Shown in pieces: positions 16,803 through 25,580 of a stretch of 64,000 bases of DNA. Numbering within the stretch: the stretch's first letter is position 1; each line of letters opens with the position of its first letter. A program made the translations under genes and the position numbers. Below the pieces are notes generated by a model. It searched no databases. It had not been told where the DNA came from and saw only the letters and a list, made by a program, of their open reading frames with translations. The stretch comes from VAZQ01 sp963702695. Its GTDB lineage: Bacteria > Pseudomonadota > Alphaproteobacteria > Rhizobiales > Xanthobacteraceae. Location of the stretch: NCBI GenBank assembly GCA_963702695.1, contig CAVPDS010000032.1:124001-188000 (forward strand), in the 5' to 3' direction.

Positions 16803-17534
16803 ATGAAATTTGCCTGGATCGGGCCGACCACGACGCCCGACGCGAATGGACAAAGAGTGGGCGATTCGACGCAATATCGCTTGGTCATTGCGGATGACCA
16901 CCCGCTGTTTCGCGGAGCGATGCGGGAGGCCGTCGCCGGCCTCTTCGGTCGCGTCGATATTGCCGAAGCCGGTTCCTTCGATGACGTGGCGCGGCTGCTG
17001 GAGCAGGGTGGCGAAGTCGATCTCATCCTGCTCGACCTGACGATGCCGGGCGTGCGCGGCTTTTCCGGCTTGATGTACCTGCGTGCGCAATACCCGAGCG
17101 CGCCGATCGTGGTCGTGTCAGCGAACGACGATCCCATCGTCATCCGTCGCTGCATGGATTTCGGCTGCTCCGGCTTCATCCCGAAGACGCTCGGCATCGA
17201 GGACATGCGCGCCGCTATCGTGCGTGTCCTCGAAGGCGGTGTGTGGACGCCGCCCGACGTCAATCTCGACACCGGCGCCGACGTCGAGACCGCCGACCTG
17301 CTGGCGCGGCTCGCCTCGCTCACCCCGCAGCAGGTGCGTGTGCTGATGATGCTGTCGGAAGGCCTGCTCAACAAGCAGATCGCCTACGAGCTCGACGTCT
17401 CGGAGGCCACGGTGAAGGCTCATGTCTCCGCCATTCTGCAGAAGCTCGGCGTCGACAGCCGCACACAGGCGGTGATCGCTGCGGCGAAGATCGAGCTTGG
17501 GCAGTGGAGCCACCCGGCGCCACCCGGGAATTGA
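16803..17534 (+). CDS. NarL/LuxR-type response regulator
   Basis: 243-aa two-component regulator. The receiver domain starts at RLVIADDHPLFR (Asp31-Asp32 acid pair), with phosphoacceptor Asp78 in LILLDLTMPG and a late Lys in GFIPKT. The C-terminal LuxR helix-turn-helix reads LTPQQVRVLMMLSEGLLNKQIAYELDVSEATVKAHVSAIL (quoted in parts: SEGLLNKQIA, SEATVKAHVS). The likely partner is the SLC5-type hybrid kinase encoded convergently 27 bp away. Start could be ATG 16803 or GTG 16857. The first 25 residues lie outside the receiver fold. Confidence 0.9.
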   Translation: MKFAWIGPTTTPDANGQRVGDSTQYRLVIADDHPLFRGAMREAVAGLFGRVDIAEAGSFDDVARLLEQGGEVDLILLDLTMPGVRGFSGLMYLRAQYPSAPIVVVSANDDPIVIRRCMDFGCSGFIPKTLGIEDMRAAIVRVLEGGVWTPPDVNLDTGADVETADLLARLASLTPQQVRVLMMLSEGLLNKQIAYELDVSEATVKAHVSAILQKLGVDSRTQAVIAAAKIELGQWSHPAPPGN

Positions 17535-17561
17535 GCGGTCACGCCGCGGCGCGTAGCCTTG

Positions 17562-20500
17562 TCACTCCGCTGCCGCCACCCGCTGTACCCGGCACTGCGC
17601 CAACAGCGCGCGCAAGGCGGCGGGCTTCACGGGCTTGTTGAGCAACTGGATGCCGTGGGTGCGCGCCTCGTCGCGCACGCGCGGGCTGCGGTCGGCGGTG
17701 ATGAGGATCGCGGCGAGACCGGTCCCGAAGCGCTGGCGCAGCGTTGCGATCGCCGCAATTCCGTCGCCTTGGTCGAGGTGATAGTCGACCAGTAAACCGT
17801 TCGGCGCGACCTCGGCTGCTTCAAGCGCCAGGATCGCGGCTGCGAGGTCCACAGCCTTGAAGACGCGGCAACCCCAGCCCCGCAGCAGCGTTTCCATGCC
17901 GTCCAGGATCGCGAGTTCGTTGTCGAGACACAGCACGGCAAGGCCGGCGAGTTGGCTGCGATCGACGTCCATGACCGCACGCTCGGATGTCCTCGCCGGG
18001 GCGGCGGTCGAGAGCGGCACCTCGATCGAGAATTGCGAACCGCTGCCCAGCGTCGAGACGACCTCGACCTTGTGGTCGAGCACGCGCGCGATCCGCTCCA
18101 CGATCGAAAGGCCGAGCCCGAGCCCGCGCGCGACCTTGGCGCCCTGATCGAGGCGATGGAATTCCTTGAAGATGGCGCGCCGCTTCGACCGTGGAACGCC
18201 GATGCCGGTGTCGTACACGTCGATACGCAGCGTCCCGCGCCGCCGCCTGGCGCCAACGAGGACACGTCCCTTCGGCGTGTATTTGATGGCGTTCGACACC
18301 AGGTTCTGCAGCAGCCGCCGCAGCAGCCGGCGGTCGGACTTCATCGCGAGCGACGAGCGCACGAAATCAAGCCGGAGCCCCTTTTCCCGGGCCAGCGGGG
18401 CGAACTCGACCTCGAGTTGCCGGAAAAGCTCGTCGATGCGAAAGCTCGCGATCTCCGGCTTCATCGCGCCGGTGTCGAGCCGGGAAATGTCGAGCAAGGC
18501 CCCGAAAATCTCCTCCACCGCATCGAGCGAGGCGTCGATATTGCCGACGAGCTGAGCGTCGTCGCTCCCGCCGCCCTGCCGTTCGACCAGGCTCGTGACA
18601 TAGAGCCGCGCCGCGTTGAGCGGCTGCAGGATGTCGTGGCTCGCGGCGGCGAGAAAGCGAGTCTTGGAGATATTGGCTTCCTCGGCCTCGGCCTTGGCGC
18701 GCACCAGTTCGGTGTTGAGCCGCGTCAATTGCTCGGTGCGTTCCTGCACCCGGCGTTCGAGCGATTCGTTGGCGCGTTCGAGCTCCTCCGCCGCCTTCAC
18801 GCTTGGCGTGATGTCGGTGAAGGTGGTGACGATGCCGCCGTCCGGCATATGATTCGCGCGCACCTCCATGACGAGGTCGCGATCCGCAAAGCGTTCGAGG
18901 AACGGTTCGCCGGCCGAGACGTAGCGCGGCAGCCGCTCACGCACCCGAGCGTCGATGGCCTCGGGATCGGCGGCGTTCTGGGCAGCATTGTACCGGAGGA
19001 TTTCTTCCAGGCCGGCGCCGACACAGGTGAGCTGCGACGGCAATGCGAGGATGTCTCCGAACTGCCGGTTCCAGCAGATCAGATGGAGATCCTTGTTGAA
19101 TACCGCGATCCCCTGGCGGACGTGATCGAGCGCGGTCTGCAAAATCTCGCGGTTGTAATAAATCGCCGCGTTGGCGTCGTCGAGGAGCTTCAACGCCGCC
19201 TGGGTCGAGACCGTTCGCTTGCGCAGGACGAGCGATAGAACCAGCCGCGAAGAAGCCGCTCCGATCGCGGACGCCAGCAGGTGTTCCGCGTAGCGCAGGA
19301 GCTGAAAGTCCGCCTCGCCCTTGGGATCGAGACTGACGGCACAGCTTGATGCATAGCTCTCGAACGAAGTTCGGGTACGTTCTTCGCCGAGATAGCGGGC
19401 GACCGCTGTCATAAGGTCCTCGATCGTCACCGAGGAGCGCCAGAGCCGGAAGCTCGGGCTGATCGGCGCGAGGTCGGATGGCACGAACAGGTCCGCCTGC
19501 AACCGTTCGATGGATGCCGGCGCGCGCGAAAGCGAAAGCGCGACATAGGCCAGGATGTTAAGGGCGAGACTCCAGACCACACCATGGACGAGCGGCGGCA
19601 GGTCCAATCCCAGCAAGGCCTGCGGTCGCAGCAGCGCCAGGCCCCACGGTCCTTCTTGCAGGATGCCGCTCCCGACGATGCCGGTGTCGGCGAAGCTCGG
19701 CAGCAGCAACGTGTAGGCCCAGATCAGGATTCCGATGATCATGCCGCCCAGCGCGCCGCGGGCGGTCGCGCGACGCCAGATCAGACCGCCAAAGAACGCC
19801 GGCCCAAGCTGTGCGACGGCGGCGAAGGAGAGAAGCCCGATCGAGGCGAGCTGCGCATCGCCCGCCGTGCGGTAATACATGTAGGCGAGTAAGAGGATCA
19901 CGAAGATCGCGACCCGGCGCGCGGTGAGCAGCAATCCGCCGACATCGTCCCGCCCGGTGAGGAGCGTCTCGCGCCGGCGCAGCACCAGCGGCATCACGAT
20001 ATCGTTCGACACCATGATGGCGAGCGCGACCAACTCGACGATCACCATCGCGGTCGCGGCCGACAACCCGCCGACGAAGGCGACGATCGTGAATAGGTTG
20101 GAGCCGGCCGCGAGCGGAAGCGCCAGAACGAACATGTCGCTGTCGACCTGCCCGGCCTTGAACGTAAGCAGGCCGGCCAGCGCGATCGGCACCACGAACA
20201 GGTTGATGAGCACGAGATAGAGCGGGAACAGCCAGGTGGCGCGCTTGATCTCGGCCTCGTTATTGTTCTCGACCACCGTGACGTGGAACTGGCGCGGCAA
20301 CAAAACAATGGCGAACAGCGAGAGGAGCGTCATGGCGGTTATGACGCTGGCCGTTGGCGGCGAGGTCAGCACGGCCGCGGTGTTTGCTTGTTCGAGCGCG
20401 CGGGACAAAAGCGCTGCTGGGCCATCGAACATCCAGAAAGTCACGAAAATGCCGACGCCGAGAAAGGCGACGAGCTTGACGATCGATTCGGTCGCAACCG

Positions 20501-21083
20501 CGAGCATCAGGCCGTCCTGATGCTCGGTGGCATCAATGTGGCGGGTGCCAAACAGCACCGCGAAGGTCGCCATCGACAGCGCGACGAACAACGAAATGTC
20601 GCCGAACACCGGCTGGGCCAGATCGCTTTCCGGCCGCAAATGTCCAAGGATCGTGCTGAGCGACGACGACACCGCCTTGAGCTGAAGGGCGATGTAGGGG
20701 ATCGTGCCGATGATGGCGATCAGAGCGACGGTCGCAGCGACCGTCTGCGCCTTGCCGTAGCGCGCGGCGATGAAGTCGGCGATCGAGGTGATGTTCTGCG
20801 CCTTGGCGAGACGCACGACCCGCATGATCACCGGCGAGCCGAGCCCGATCATCAGCATCGGGCCGAGATAGATGGTGAGGAAGTCGAAGCCGTTGCGCGA
20901 CGCGAGGCCGACCGAGCCGAAGAAAGTCCAACTCGTGCAATAGATCGCGAGCGAGAGCGGATAGATGAGCCGCCAGCGGGCGTCGCGCCGAAAACGCCCG
21001 GCGCGGTCGCCGTAGCTCGCGACTACGAACAAAAGCCCGATGTAGCCGAGCGCCACGGCAATGACGAACGAGCCCTGGAGCAT
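17562..21083 (-). CDS. SLC5 transporter-histidine kinase hybrid (CbrA/NahK-like)
   Basis: 1173 aa. Residues ~1-500 form a sodium:solute symporter-like module of about 12-13 helices (LSLAIYCTSWTFFGSVGLAS, IADFIAARYGK, GGLSAATAMVIVE). A PAS-like segment near 640-760 (LICWNRQFGDILALPSQL) and a coiled coil (RVQERTEQLTRLNTEL) follow. The HisKA phosphosite is His816 in AAASHDILQPLN; HATPase boxes are QNLVSNAIKYTP, DTGIGVP and GLGLGLSIVER. The C-terminal receiver has Asp1100 in LLVDYHLD. This architecture couples solute transport or sensing to signalling. The gene is directly downstream of five solute-binding protein genes and convergent with a response regulator. Confidence 0.93.
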   Translation of the reverse strand: MLQGSFVIAVALGYIGLLFVVASYGDRAGRFRRDARWRLIYPLSLAIYCTSWTFFGSVGLASRNGFDFLTIYLGPMLMIGLGSPVIMRVVRLAKAQNITSIADFIAARYGKAQTVAATVALIAIIGTIPYIALQLKAVSSSLSTILGHLRPESDLAQPVFGDISLFVALSMATFAVLFGTRHIDATEHQDGLMLAVATESIVKLVAFLGVGIFVTFWMFDGPAALLSRALEQANTAAVLTSPPTASVITAMTLLSLFAIVLLPRQFHVTVVENNNEAEIKRATWLFPLYLVLINLFVVPIALAGLLTFKAGQVDSDMFVLALPLAAGSNLFTIVAFVGGLSAATAMVIVELVALAIMVSNDIVMPLVLRRRETLLTGRDDVGGLLLTARRVAIFVILLLAYMYYRTAGDAQLASIGLLSFAAVAQLGPAFFGGLIWRRATARGALGGMIIGILIWAYTLLLPSFADTGIVGSGILQEGPWGLALLRPQALLGLDLPPLVHGVVWSLALNILAYVALSLSRAPASIERLQADLFVPSDLAPISPSFRLWRSSVTIEDLMTAVARYLGEERTRTSFESYASSCAVSLDPKGEADFQLLRYAEHLLASAIGAASSRLVLSLVLRKRTVSTQAALKLLDDANAAIYYNREILQTALDHVRQGIAVFNKDLHLICWNRQFGDILALPSQLTCVGAGLEEILRYNAAQNAADPEAIDARVRERLPRYVSAGEPFLERFADRDLVMEVRANHMPDGGIVTTFTDITPSVKAAEELERANESLERRVQERTEQLTRLNTELVRAKAEAEEANISKTRFLAAASHDILQPLNAARLYVTSLVERQGGGSDDAQLVGNIDASLDAVEEIFGALLDISRLDTGAMKPEIASFRIDELFRQLEVEFAPLAREKGLRLDFVRSSLAMKSDRRLLRRLLQNLVSNAIKYTPKGRVLVGARRRRGTLRIDVYDTGIGVPRSKRRAIFKEFHRLDQGAKVARGLGLGLSIVERIARVLDHKVEVVSTLGSGSQFSIEVPLSTAAPARTSERAVMDVDRSQLAGLAVLCLDNELAILDGMETLLRGWGCRVFKAVDLAAAILALEAAEVAPNGLLVDYHLDQGDGIAAIATLRQRFGTGLAAILITADRSPRVRDEARTHGIQLLNKPVKPAALRALLAQCRVQRVAAAE

Positions 21084-21169
21084 GCGCGATTCACCAGGGG
21101 CCAGATGACCCCGTGAGGCAGTTTAGCCTACGCGAGGGCGCGAATGCGAGACGCCGACCGCAGCGTTCC

Positions 21170-21928
21170 TTACCGTGCCGGCGGCTCCATCGCGCTCTTG
21201 CGCAGCAGGGGAGCGGCTTCCGGCGAGGTCATGAACTTGATCAGCTCCTTCGCCAGATCGGGCTGCTTCGAGACGGACCGCAAGCCGACGCCGAAGTGGC
21301 CATATTCGATCAGCTCGGGCGGCAGGGGGCCGAGGTATTGGGTGCCGGCCACCGGCTGGATCACGTTGGTCTGCTGGATGCCGATCTCGACATCGCCGGC
21401 GGCGACGGCCACCGCGACCGGACGGCCCTCGATGATTTTGATCTTGTCCTTGATCTGATCGTAGATGCCGAGTTTTTGGAACATCCGCGTATTATACGGG
21501 CCGGTGCCGGCGCCGCTGTGGCCGATCGACTTGGCGTTGAGCATCGCCTGCTTGAAGCCTTCGGCCGTGCTGATATCGGGCTTCGGCGCGCCGGTCTTCA
21601 CCGCCACGCCGTTGCCGGCGCGGGCGAATTCAGCGACGGTGCCAGCGACGACCTTGCCGCGCTTGACGAGATCATCGAACGCCGGAAGGAAATTCACCAG
21701 CACATCGCCCGGCGCGTCGTTGTTGATCTTCTCATTCTGCTGCGGGATGCCGACGAAATCGACAACGACCTTATGCCCGGTCGCCTTCTCGAATCCAGCG
21801 GCGAGGTCGCGCACTCCCGAAACCGCGCCCTGGTTGACCAGCACAGTGAGCTCGGCCGCCCAGGCCTCGCCGCAGATAGCGAGCACCGCGAACAGACTCA
21901 GCGCGATCATGGGCGTTCGAAATTTCAT
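21170..21928 (-). CDS. ModA-like periplasmic binding protein, paralogue 1
   Basis: 252 aa with a Sec signal peptide (MKFRTPMIALSLFAVLAICG, cut after AWA). The mature part is a SBP_bac_11/ModA-type fold: AAFEKATGH-like segment LAAGFEKATGHKVVVDF, KSIGHSGAGTGPYNTRM, DVEIGIQQTNVIQPV and the terminal RKSAMEPPAR. ATG 21928 has GGAGA at 7 nt. Closest in the array to paralogue 2 (shared YDQIKDKIKII and GIQQTNVIQP). The ligand is unknown: typical molybdate residues cannot be confirmed by eye, and no modBC genes are present. Last of five binding proteins before the hybrid kinase gene (86 bp). Confidence 0.85.
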   Translation of the reverse strand: MKFRTPMIALSLFAVLAICGEAWAAELTVLVNQGAVSGVRDLAAGFEKATGHKVVVDFVGIPQQNEKINNDAPGDVLVNFLPAFDDLVKRGKVVAGTVAEFARAGNGVAVKTGAPKPDISTAEGFKQAMLNAKSIGHSGAGTGPYNTRMFQKLGIYDQIKDKIKIIEGRPVAVAVAAGDVEIGIQQTNVIQPVAGTQYLGPLPPELIEYGHFGVGLRSVSKQPDLAKELIKFMTSPEAAPLLRKSAMEPPAR

Positions 21929-22035
21929 CAACATTCTCCGGGGCATTCTCGTCGAAGTCTCTCATTGGCGAAGCTCGCACAGCGGCAAAGGCGCGGCCCC
22001 ACGGGCAGCGCCTTCGCCTCGCCCTTGTGCCGGCG

Positions 22036-22800
22036 TCAGTTCGCGAGCGGCTCCATGGCGCCCTTGCGCAGCAGCGCGGCGTTGGCCGGATCGGCCATAT
22101 ACTTCATGAAAGCCTTCGCCACCTCCGGCTGCTTCGAGACCGCCAGCAGGCCGACGGCGACCTTGCCGTACTCCATCAGTTCGGCCGGCAGCGGCCCGAG
22201 ATAGACGGTCCCTTTGTATGGCTGGATCACGTTGGTCTGCTGGATGCCGAGCTCGACGTCGCCGTCGTTGACGGCCGCGGCAACCAACTTGCCGTTGATG
22301 ATTTTGATCTTGTCCTTGATCTGATCGTAGATGCCAAGTTTCTGGAACATCCGGGTGTTGAAAGGGCCGGTGCCGGCTGCGGTATGGCCGATCGATTTGG
22401 CATCGAGCAGCGCCTGCTTGAAGGCCCCGGGCGTGCTGATGTCGAACTTGCGCGCGCCTTCTTTGACCGCCACGCCGTTGCCAACGCGGCCGTATTCGAC
22501 CACGCCCCCGGCCACGATCTTTCCGCTTTTGACATAGGCGTCGAACGCACCGACACCGCTCGAAAACAGATCGCCGGGCGCGCCGGAGACGATCTTCTGA
22601 TTCAGCGCCGGCCCAGCCTGGAAGCTGACGTCGACCTTGTTGCCGGTCGCCTTCTCGAACCCGGTCGCGAGTTCGCGCACGCCGGTCTCGGTGGCCTGGT
22701 TGAGGTAGACCGTGATCTCAGCCGCCCCTGCCGGCCTTGCAGTCCAAGCGCCGAGCGCGGCGAGCAGGCCCAGCGTCATTACCTTAGTCCGTAGTCTCAT
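22036..22800 (-). CDS. ModA-like periplasmic binding protein, paralogue 2
   Basis: 254 aa, signal peptide MRLRTKVMTLGLLAALGAW cut near PAGA. Same fold and C-terminal tag (LLRKGAMEPLAN) as its neighbours. It shares long identical stretches with paralogue 1, for example FQKLGIYDQIKDKIKII, so the two probably arose by a recent duplication. GGAGG lies 6 nt before ATG 22800. Same strand as the others, 107 bp upstream of paralogue 1. Confidence 0.85.
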   Translation of the reverse strand: MRLRTKVMTLGLLAALGAWTARPAGAAEITVYLNQATETGVRELATGFEKATGNKVDVSFQAGPALNQKIVSGAPGDLFSSGVGAFDAYVKSGKIVAGGVVEYGRVGNGVAVKEGARKFDISTPGAFKQALLDAKSIGHTAAGTGPFNTRMFQKLGIYDQIKDKIKIINGKLVAAAVNDGDVELGIQQTNVIQPYKGTVYLGPLPAELMEYGKVAVGLLAVSKQPEVAKAFMKYMADPANAALLRKGAMEPLAN

Positions 22801-22868
22801 GGCATCCTCCCGATGTTTGACGTTCATAATGTGAGCATTCCGAAACAGCTCAGATGAGTTCGTACGAT

Positions 22869-23627
22869 CTACCGCGCGGGCGGCTCCATGCCGCTCTTGC
22901 GCACGAGCGCGGCGTTCTCGGGTGCGCCCATGAATTTCACCATCGCGGCGGCGACTTCCTTCTCCTTGGAGACCGCGAGCACGCCGGCTGAGAACGGGTT
23001 GTATTCCTGCAGTTCCGGCGGCAGCGGACCGGCGAGCTCGGCGCCCTTGACCGGCGCGATGACGTTGATCTGCTGCATCGCGAATTCCACTTCGCCGCGC
23101 GCCACCGCTTCGGCGGCGGGGAAGCCGTCGAGACGCTTCGTCTTTGCCTTCAGCTCATCCTCGAGGCCGAGCCGCTTGATGATGTTCGCCATCATTTCGC
23201 CGGAGCCGACGGACGAATAGCCGATCGACTTGGCATTGCGCAGCATGCGGATGAAGGCCGCGGTGTCGTGAATGTCAGGCTTCGGCGCGCCCGCCTTGAT
23301 CGCCACCCCGATGCCGGCGCGCGCCCAGTCGACGCGCGGGCCGACGACCTTGCCGCTCTTGATGAGGCCGTCGATGACGCCCGGCCCGCCCGTCACGACA
23401 TCGGCCGGCGCGTTGGCGTTGACCTTGGCCATCACGTTCGCCTCCTGGGTGGCGATGACCTTGTGTCCGGTCGCCTTCTCGAAGCCGGCGGCGAGGTCGC
23501 GGATTCCCGAAATGCCACCTTGGCTGCCGAGGACCGTGATCTCGGCTGCCTGGGCGGCACCCGGTGCCGCCAGTCCCAGCATCGCCGCCAGACTGGCTAT
23601 CATTACGCTCGTCGCCTGCGTTTTCAT
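22869..23627 (-). CDS. ModA-like periplasmic binding protein, paralogue 3
   Basis: 252 aa with signal peptide MKTQATSVMIASLAAMLGL cut near AQA. Mature protein contains LAAGFEKATGHKVIATQE, SIGYSSVGSGEMMANIIKR and EFAMQQINVIAPV, and ends LVRKSGMEPPAR. It lacks the YNTRM/FQKLG segment of paralogues 1 and 2 and has its own MMANIIKRLGLEDEL segment, so its ligand may differ. GGAGG stands 5 nt before ATG 23627. Gap of 68 bp to paralogue 2. Confidence 0.85.
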   Translation of the reverse strand: MKTQATSVMIASLAAMLGLAAPGAAQAAEITVLGSQGGISGIRDLAAGFEKATGHKVIATQEANVMAKVNANAPADVVTGGPGVIDGLIKSGKVVGPRVDWARAGIGVAIKAGAPKPDIHDTAAFIRMLRNAKSIGYSSVGSGEMMANIIKRLGLEDELKAKTKRLDGFPAAEAVARGEVEFAMQQINVIAPVKGAELAGPLPPELQEYNPFSAGVLAVSKEKEVAAAMVKFMGAPENAALVRKSGMEPPAR

Positions 23628-23692
23628 GACATCCTCCGGTTTGTCTTTTGTGATGGAGAGAAATTGCAGCTCGATTTTCCCAGCGCCCTAAA

Positions 23693-24475
23693 TCAAGACT
23701 TGAACGGTTCCACATGGGTCTTGCGGAGCAGCGGGGCGGCCTCTGGCGAAACCATGAACTTGATCATCGCGCGCGCCGCGTCCGGCTCCTTCGAGACCGT
23801 CATCAGCGCCACATCCGACTGGCAGGGCTTGTTCAGGAAGCCAGGCAGCGGCCCGACAAAATCGGTCCCCGGCACCCCCACCATGATGTTGGTCTGCTGG
23901 ATGCCGATCTCGAAGTCGCCGCGCGCCAGATAATCGGTCACCGGGCCGCCGCCGGCGCCGGCGCCGCTACCGGTACGCACCGTCTTGGCCTTCAACTGCT
24001 CAGTGAGGCCGAGTTGAGCGATTCCGTCACCGATATGCGTGCCGCTGCATCCGTATGAATAACCGATCGACTTCGCCGCCAGCAGCGCCGCCTTGTAGGT
24101 CTCTACCGTGCTGATGTCGGGTTTCGGCGCGCCCGCTCGCACCGACAGCCCAAGACCAGCCAGCACGAATGGCGTGACGGTGCCGGCCACGACTTTTCCA
24201 TTCCTGGCGAGGGCTGCGATCGGCTCGGGATTGCCGGTGAGCAGGTCGGCGGGCCCATCGTTGATCCGCCGCTCCAGCGCGGCGCCGGTTTCCTGGACGA
24301 CCGTTACCTTGTGCCCGCTCGCGTGCGAGAACGCGGCAGCAAGTTCGCGCACGCCGGGCGTCGCACCCTGGTTGGTCAGGATGATGAGATCGGCGGCGGC
24401 GGCCGTTGCTTGCGACAGCGATCCCAAGACGGCGGCCAGAACGCACGTAGCGGCGATGTTCGCGCGCGCCAGCAT
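23693..24475 (-). CDS. ModA-like periplasmic binding protein, paralogue 4
   Basis: 260 aa, signal peptide MLARANIAATCVLAAVLGSL cut near ATAAA. SIGYSYGCSGTHIGDGIAQ and GPLPGFLNKPCQSDVALM contain two cysteines not found in paralogues 1-3 but shared with paralogue 5, perhaps a disulfide near the ligand cleft. A glycine-rich insertion (GSGAGAGGGPV) is unique to this copy. It ends LLRKTHVEPFKS. Start ATG 24475 has GGAGG at 6 nt. Confidence 0.85.
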   Translation of the reverse strand: MLARANIAATCVLAAVLGSLSQATAAAADLIILTNQGATPGVRELAAAFSHASGHKVTVVQETGAALERRINDGPADLLTGNPEPIAALARNGKVVAGTVTPFVLAGLGLSVRAGAPKPDISTVETYKAALLAAKSIGYSYGCSGTHIGDGIAQLGLTEQLKAKTVRTGSGAGAGGGPVTDYLARGDFEIGIQQTNIMVGVPGTDFVGPLPGFLNKPCQSDVALMTVSKEPDAARAMIKFMVSPEAAPLLRKTHVEPFKS

Positions 24476-24526
24476 CGGTTCCTCCAGGTGTGGTGGCATA
24501 TTCAGTCCGTAGGCCTCATCGGCGAC

Positions 24527-25267
24527 TCAGGGCGTGATCGGATCCATGTAGCCCTTGCGCACCCACTCGCCGGCCTCCGGCATGGTCATGTACTTGAGCA
24601 TCGCCAGCGCGAGCGTCTCTTGTTTCGAGTTCGCAAGCAGCCCGGCGCTGAAGCGGCAAGGCTTGTTCAGGAAGCCGGGCAGCGGTCCGACGTAATCGGT
24701 TCCCGGCATCCCGACGAGCACATTGGTCTGCTGGATGCCGATCTCGAAATCGCCCTTTGCCAGAAACTGTGCAACGGGACCGCCGTCGGTGAGCACGGTC
24801 TTGGCTTTCAGTTGATCGGCGATCCCCAGCTCCGCGATGCCCGCGGCGGTGTGCGAGCCGCTGCAGCCGCGCGAATAGCCGACCGACTTCGCGGCGATCA
24901 GCGCCGCCTTGAAAGTCTCCACCGTGCCGATGTCCGGCCTCGGAGCGCCAGCCCGTACCGACACGCCGAGGCCGGCAAGACCGAACGGCGTCACGGTGCC
25001 GGCAACGACTTTGCCGCTCTTCACCAGCGCCTCCATGCCCTCGGAGTTTGGCGCGATCAGGTCTGCCGAATTGAGCTTTTCCTTCGCCATGGTGCTGAAG
25101 GTGACCTTGTGTCCGGTGGCCTTCTCGAACCCAGCCGCGATCTGACGAAGGCCGGACTCCGAACCTTGGCTGGTGAGGACGACGAGATCGGCGGACTGCG
25201 CCGTGGCCTGGATCGACAGCGCCATAAATCCGACCGCCGCAGCGGCCGCATGGCGTCCCAGTCTCAT
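24527..25267 (-). CDS. ModA-like periplasmic binding protein, paralogue 5
   Basis: 246 aa, signal peptide MRLGRHAAAAAVGFMALSIQ cut after TAQS. Closest to paralogue 4: SVGYSRGCSGSHTAAGIAE, GIQQTNVLVGMPGTDYVGP and GFLNKPCRFSAGL with the same cysteine pair, and a C terminus of WVRKGYMDPITP. It is the first gene of the five-gene minus-strand array, so any promoter for the array should lie in 25268-25580. Confidence 0.85.
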   Translation of the reverse strand: MRLGRHAAAAAVGFMALSIQATAQSADLVVLTSQGSESGLRQIAAGFEKATGHKVTFSTMAKEKLNSADLIAPNSEGMEALVKSGKVVAGTVTPFGLAGLGVSVRAGAPRPDIGTVETFKAALIAAKSVGYSRGCSGSHTAAGIAELGIADQLKAKTVLTDGGPVAQFLAKGDFEIGIQQTNVLVGMPGTDYVGPLPGFLNKPCRFSAGLLANSKQETLALAMLKYMTMPEAGEWVRKGYMDPITP

Positions 25268-25580
25268 GCCGTCCTCCCCATTTTCGCGCCTGCCGCGAGC
25301 TCAGATTCGCCGTTGGCTTCTTCGGCAGGCCGGCGAGACTAGGCTTTTTCCCGTGCCGCGGCCAGCCGCCGACGTCCACGCAGGCTGCTGCCGGAAGTTG
25401 TAGCCGCCCGGCAACACGCAACGATCCTCTGACAGGAAGGAGCCCTTCGCCACAGTGCGGACACGATAGCCCCCTACACGCGCGCCCCGTTTCGCCACAA
25501 CAAATCCCGGTCGTGCTGCGCGACGGCGCTGAAAGGCGCCTGCCGCTCGCGGCGCGGTCGCCTTCTTGCGAGTATGCACC
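25268..25580. other. Intergenic region between binding-protein array and ABC exporter
   Basis: 313 bp between divergent genes. No coding sequence, RNA gene or clear promoter hexamers could be supported. It must contain the promoters of both the minus-strand array and the plus-strand ABC gene. Confidence 0.4.

Noticed and set aside
21170..25267. Molybdate uptake operon
   Set aside because: Five binding proteins but no modB, modC or modE-like gene; the ligand cannot be assigned from the sequence.
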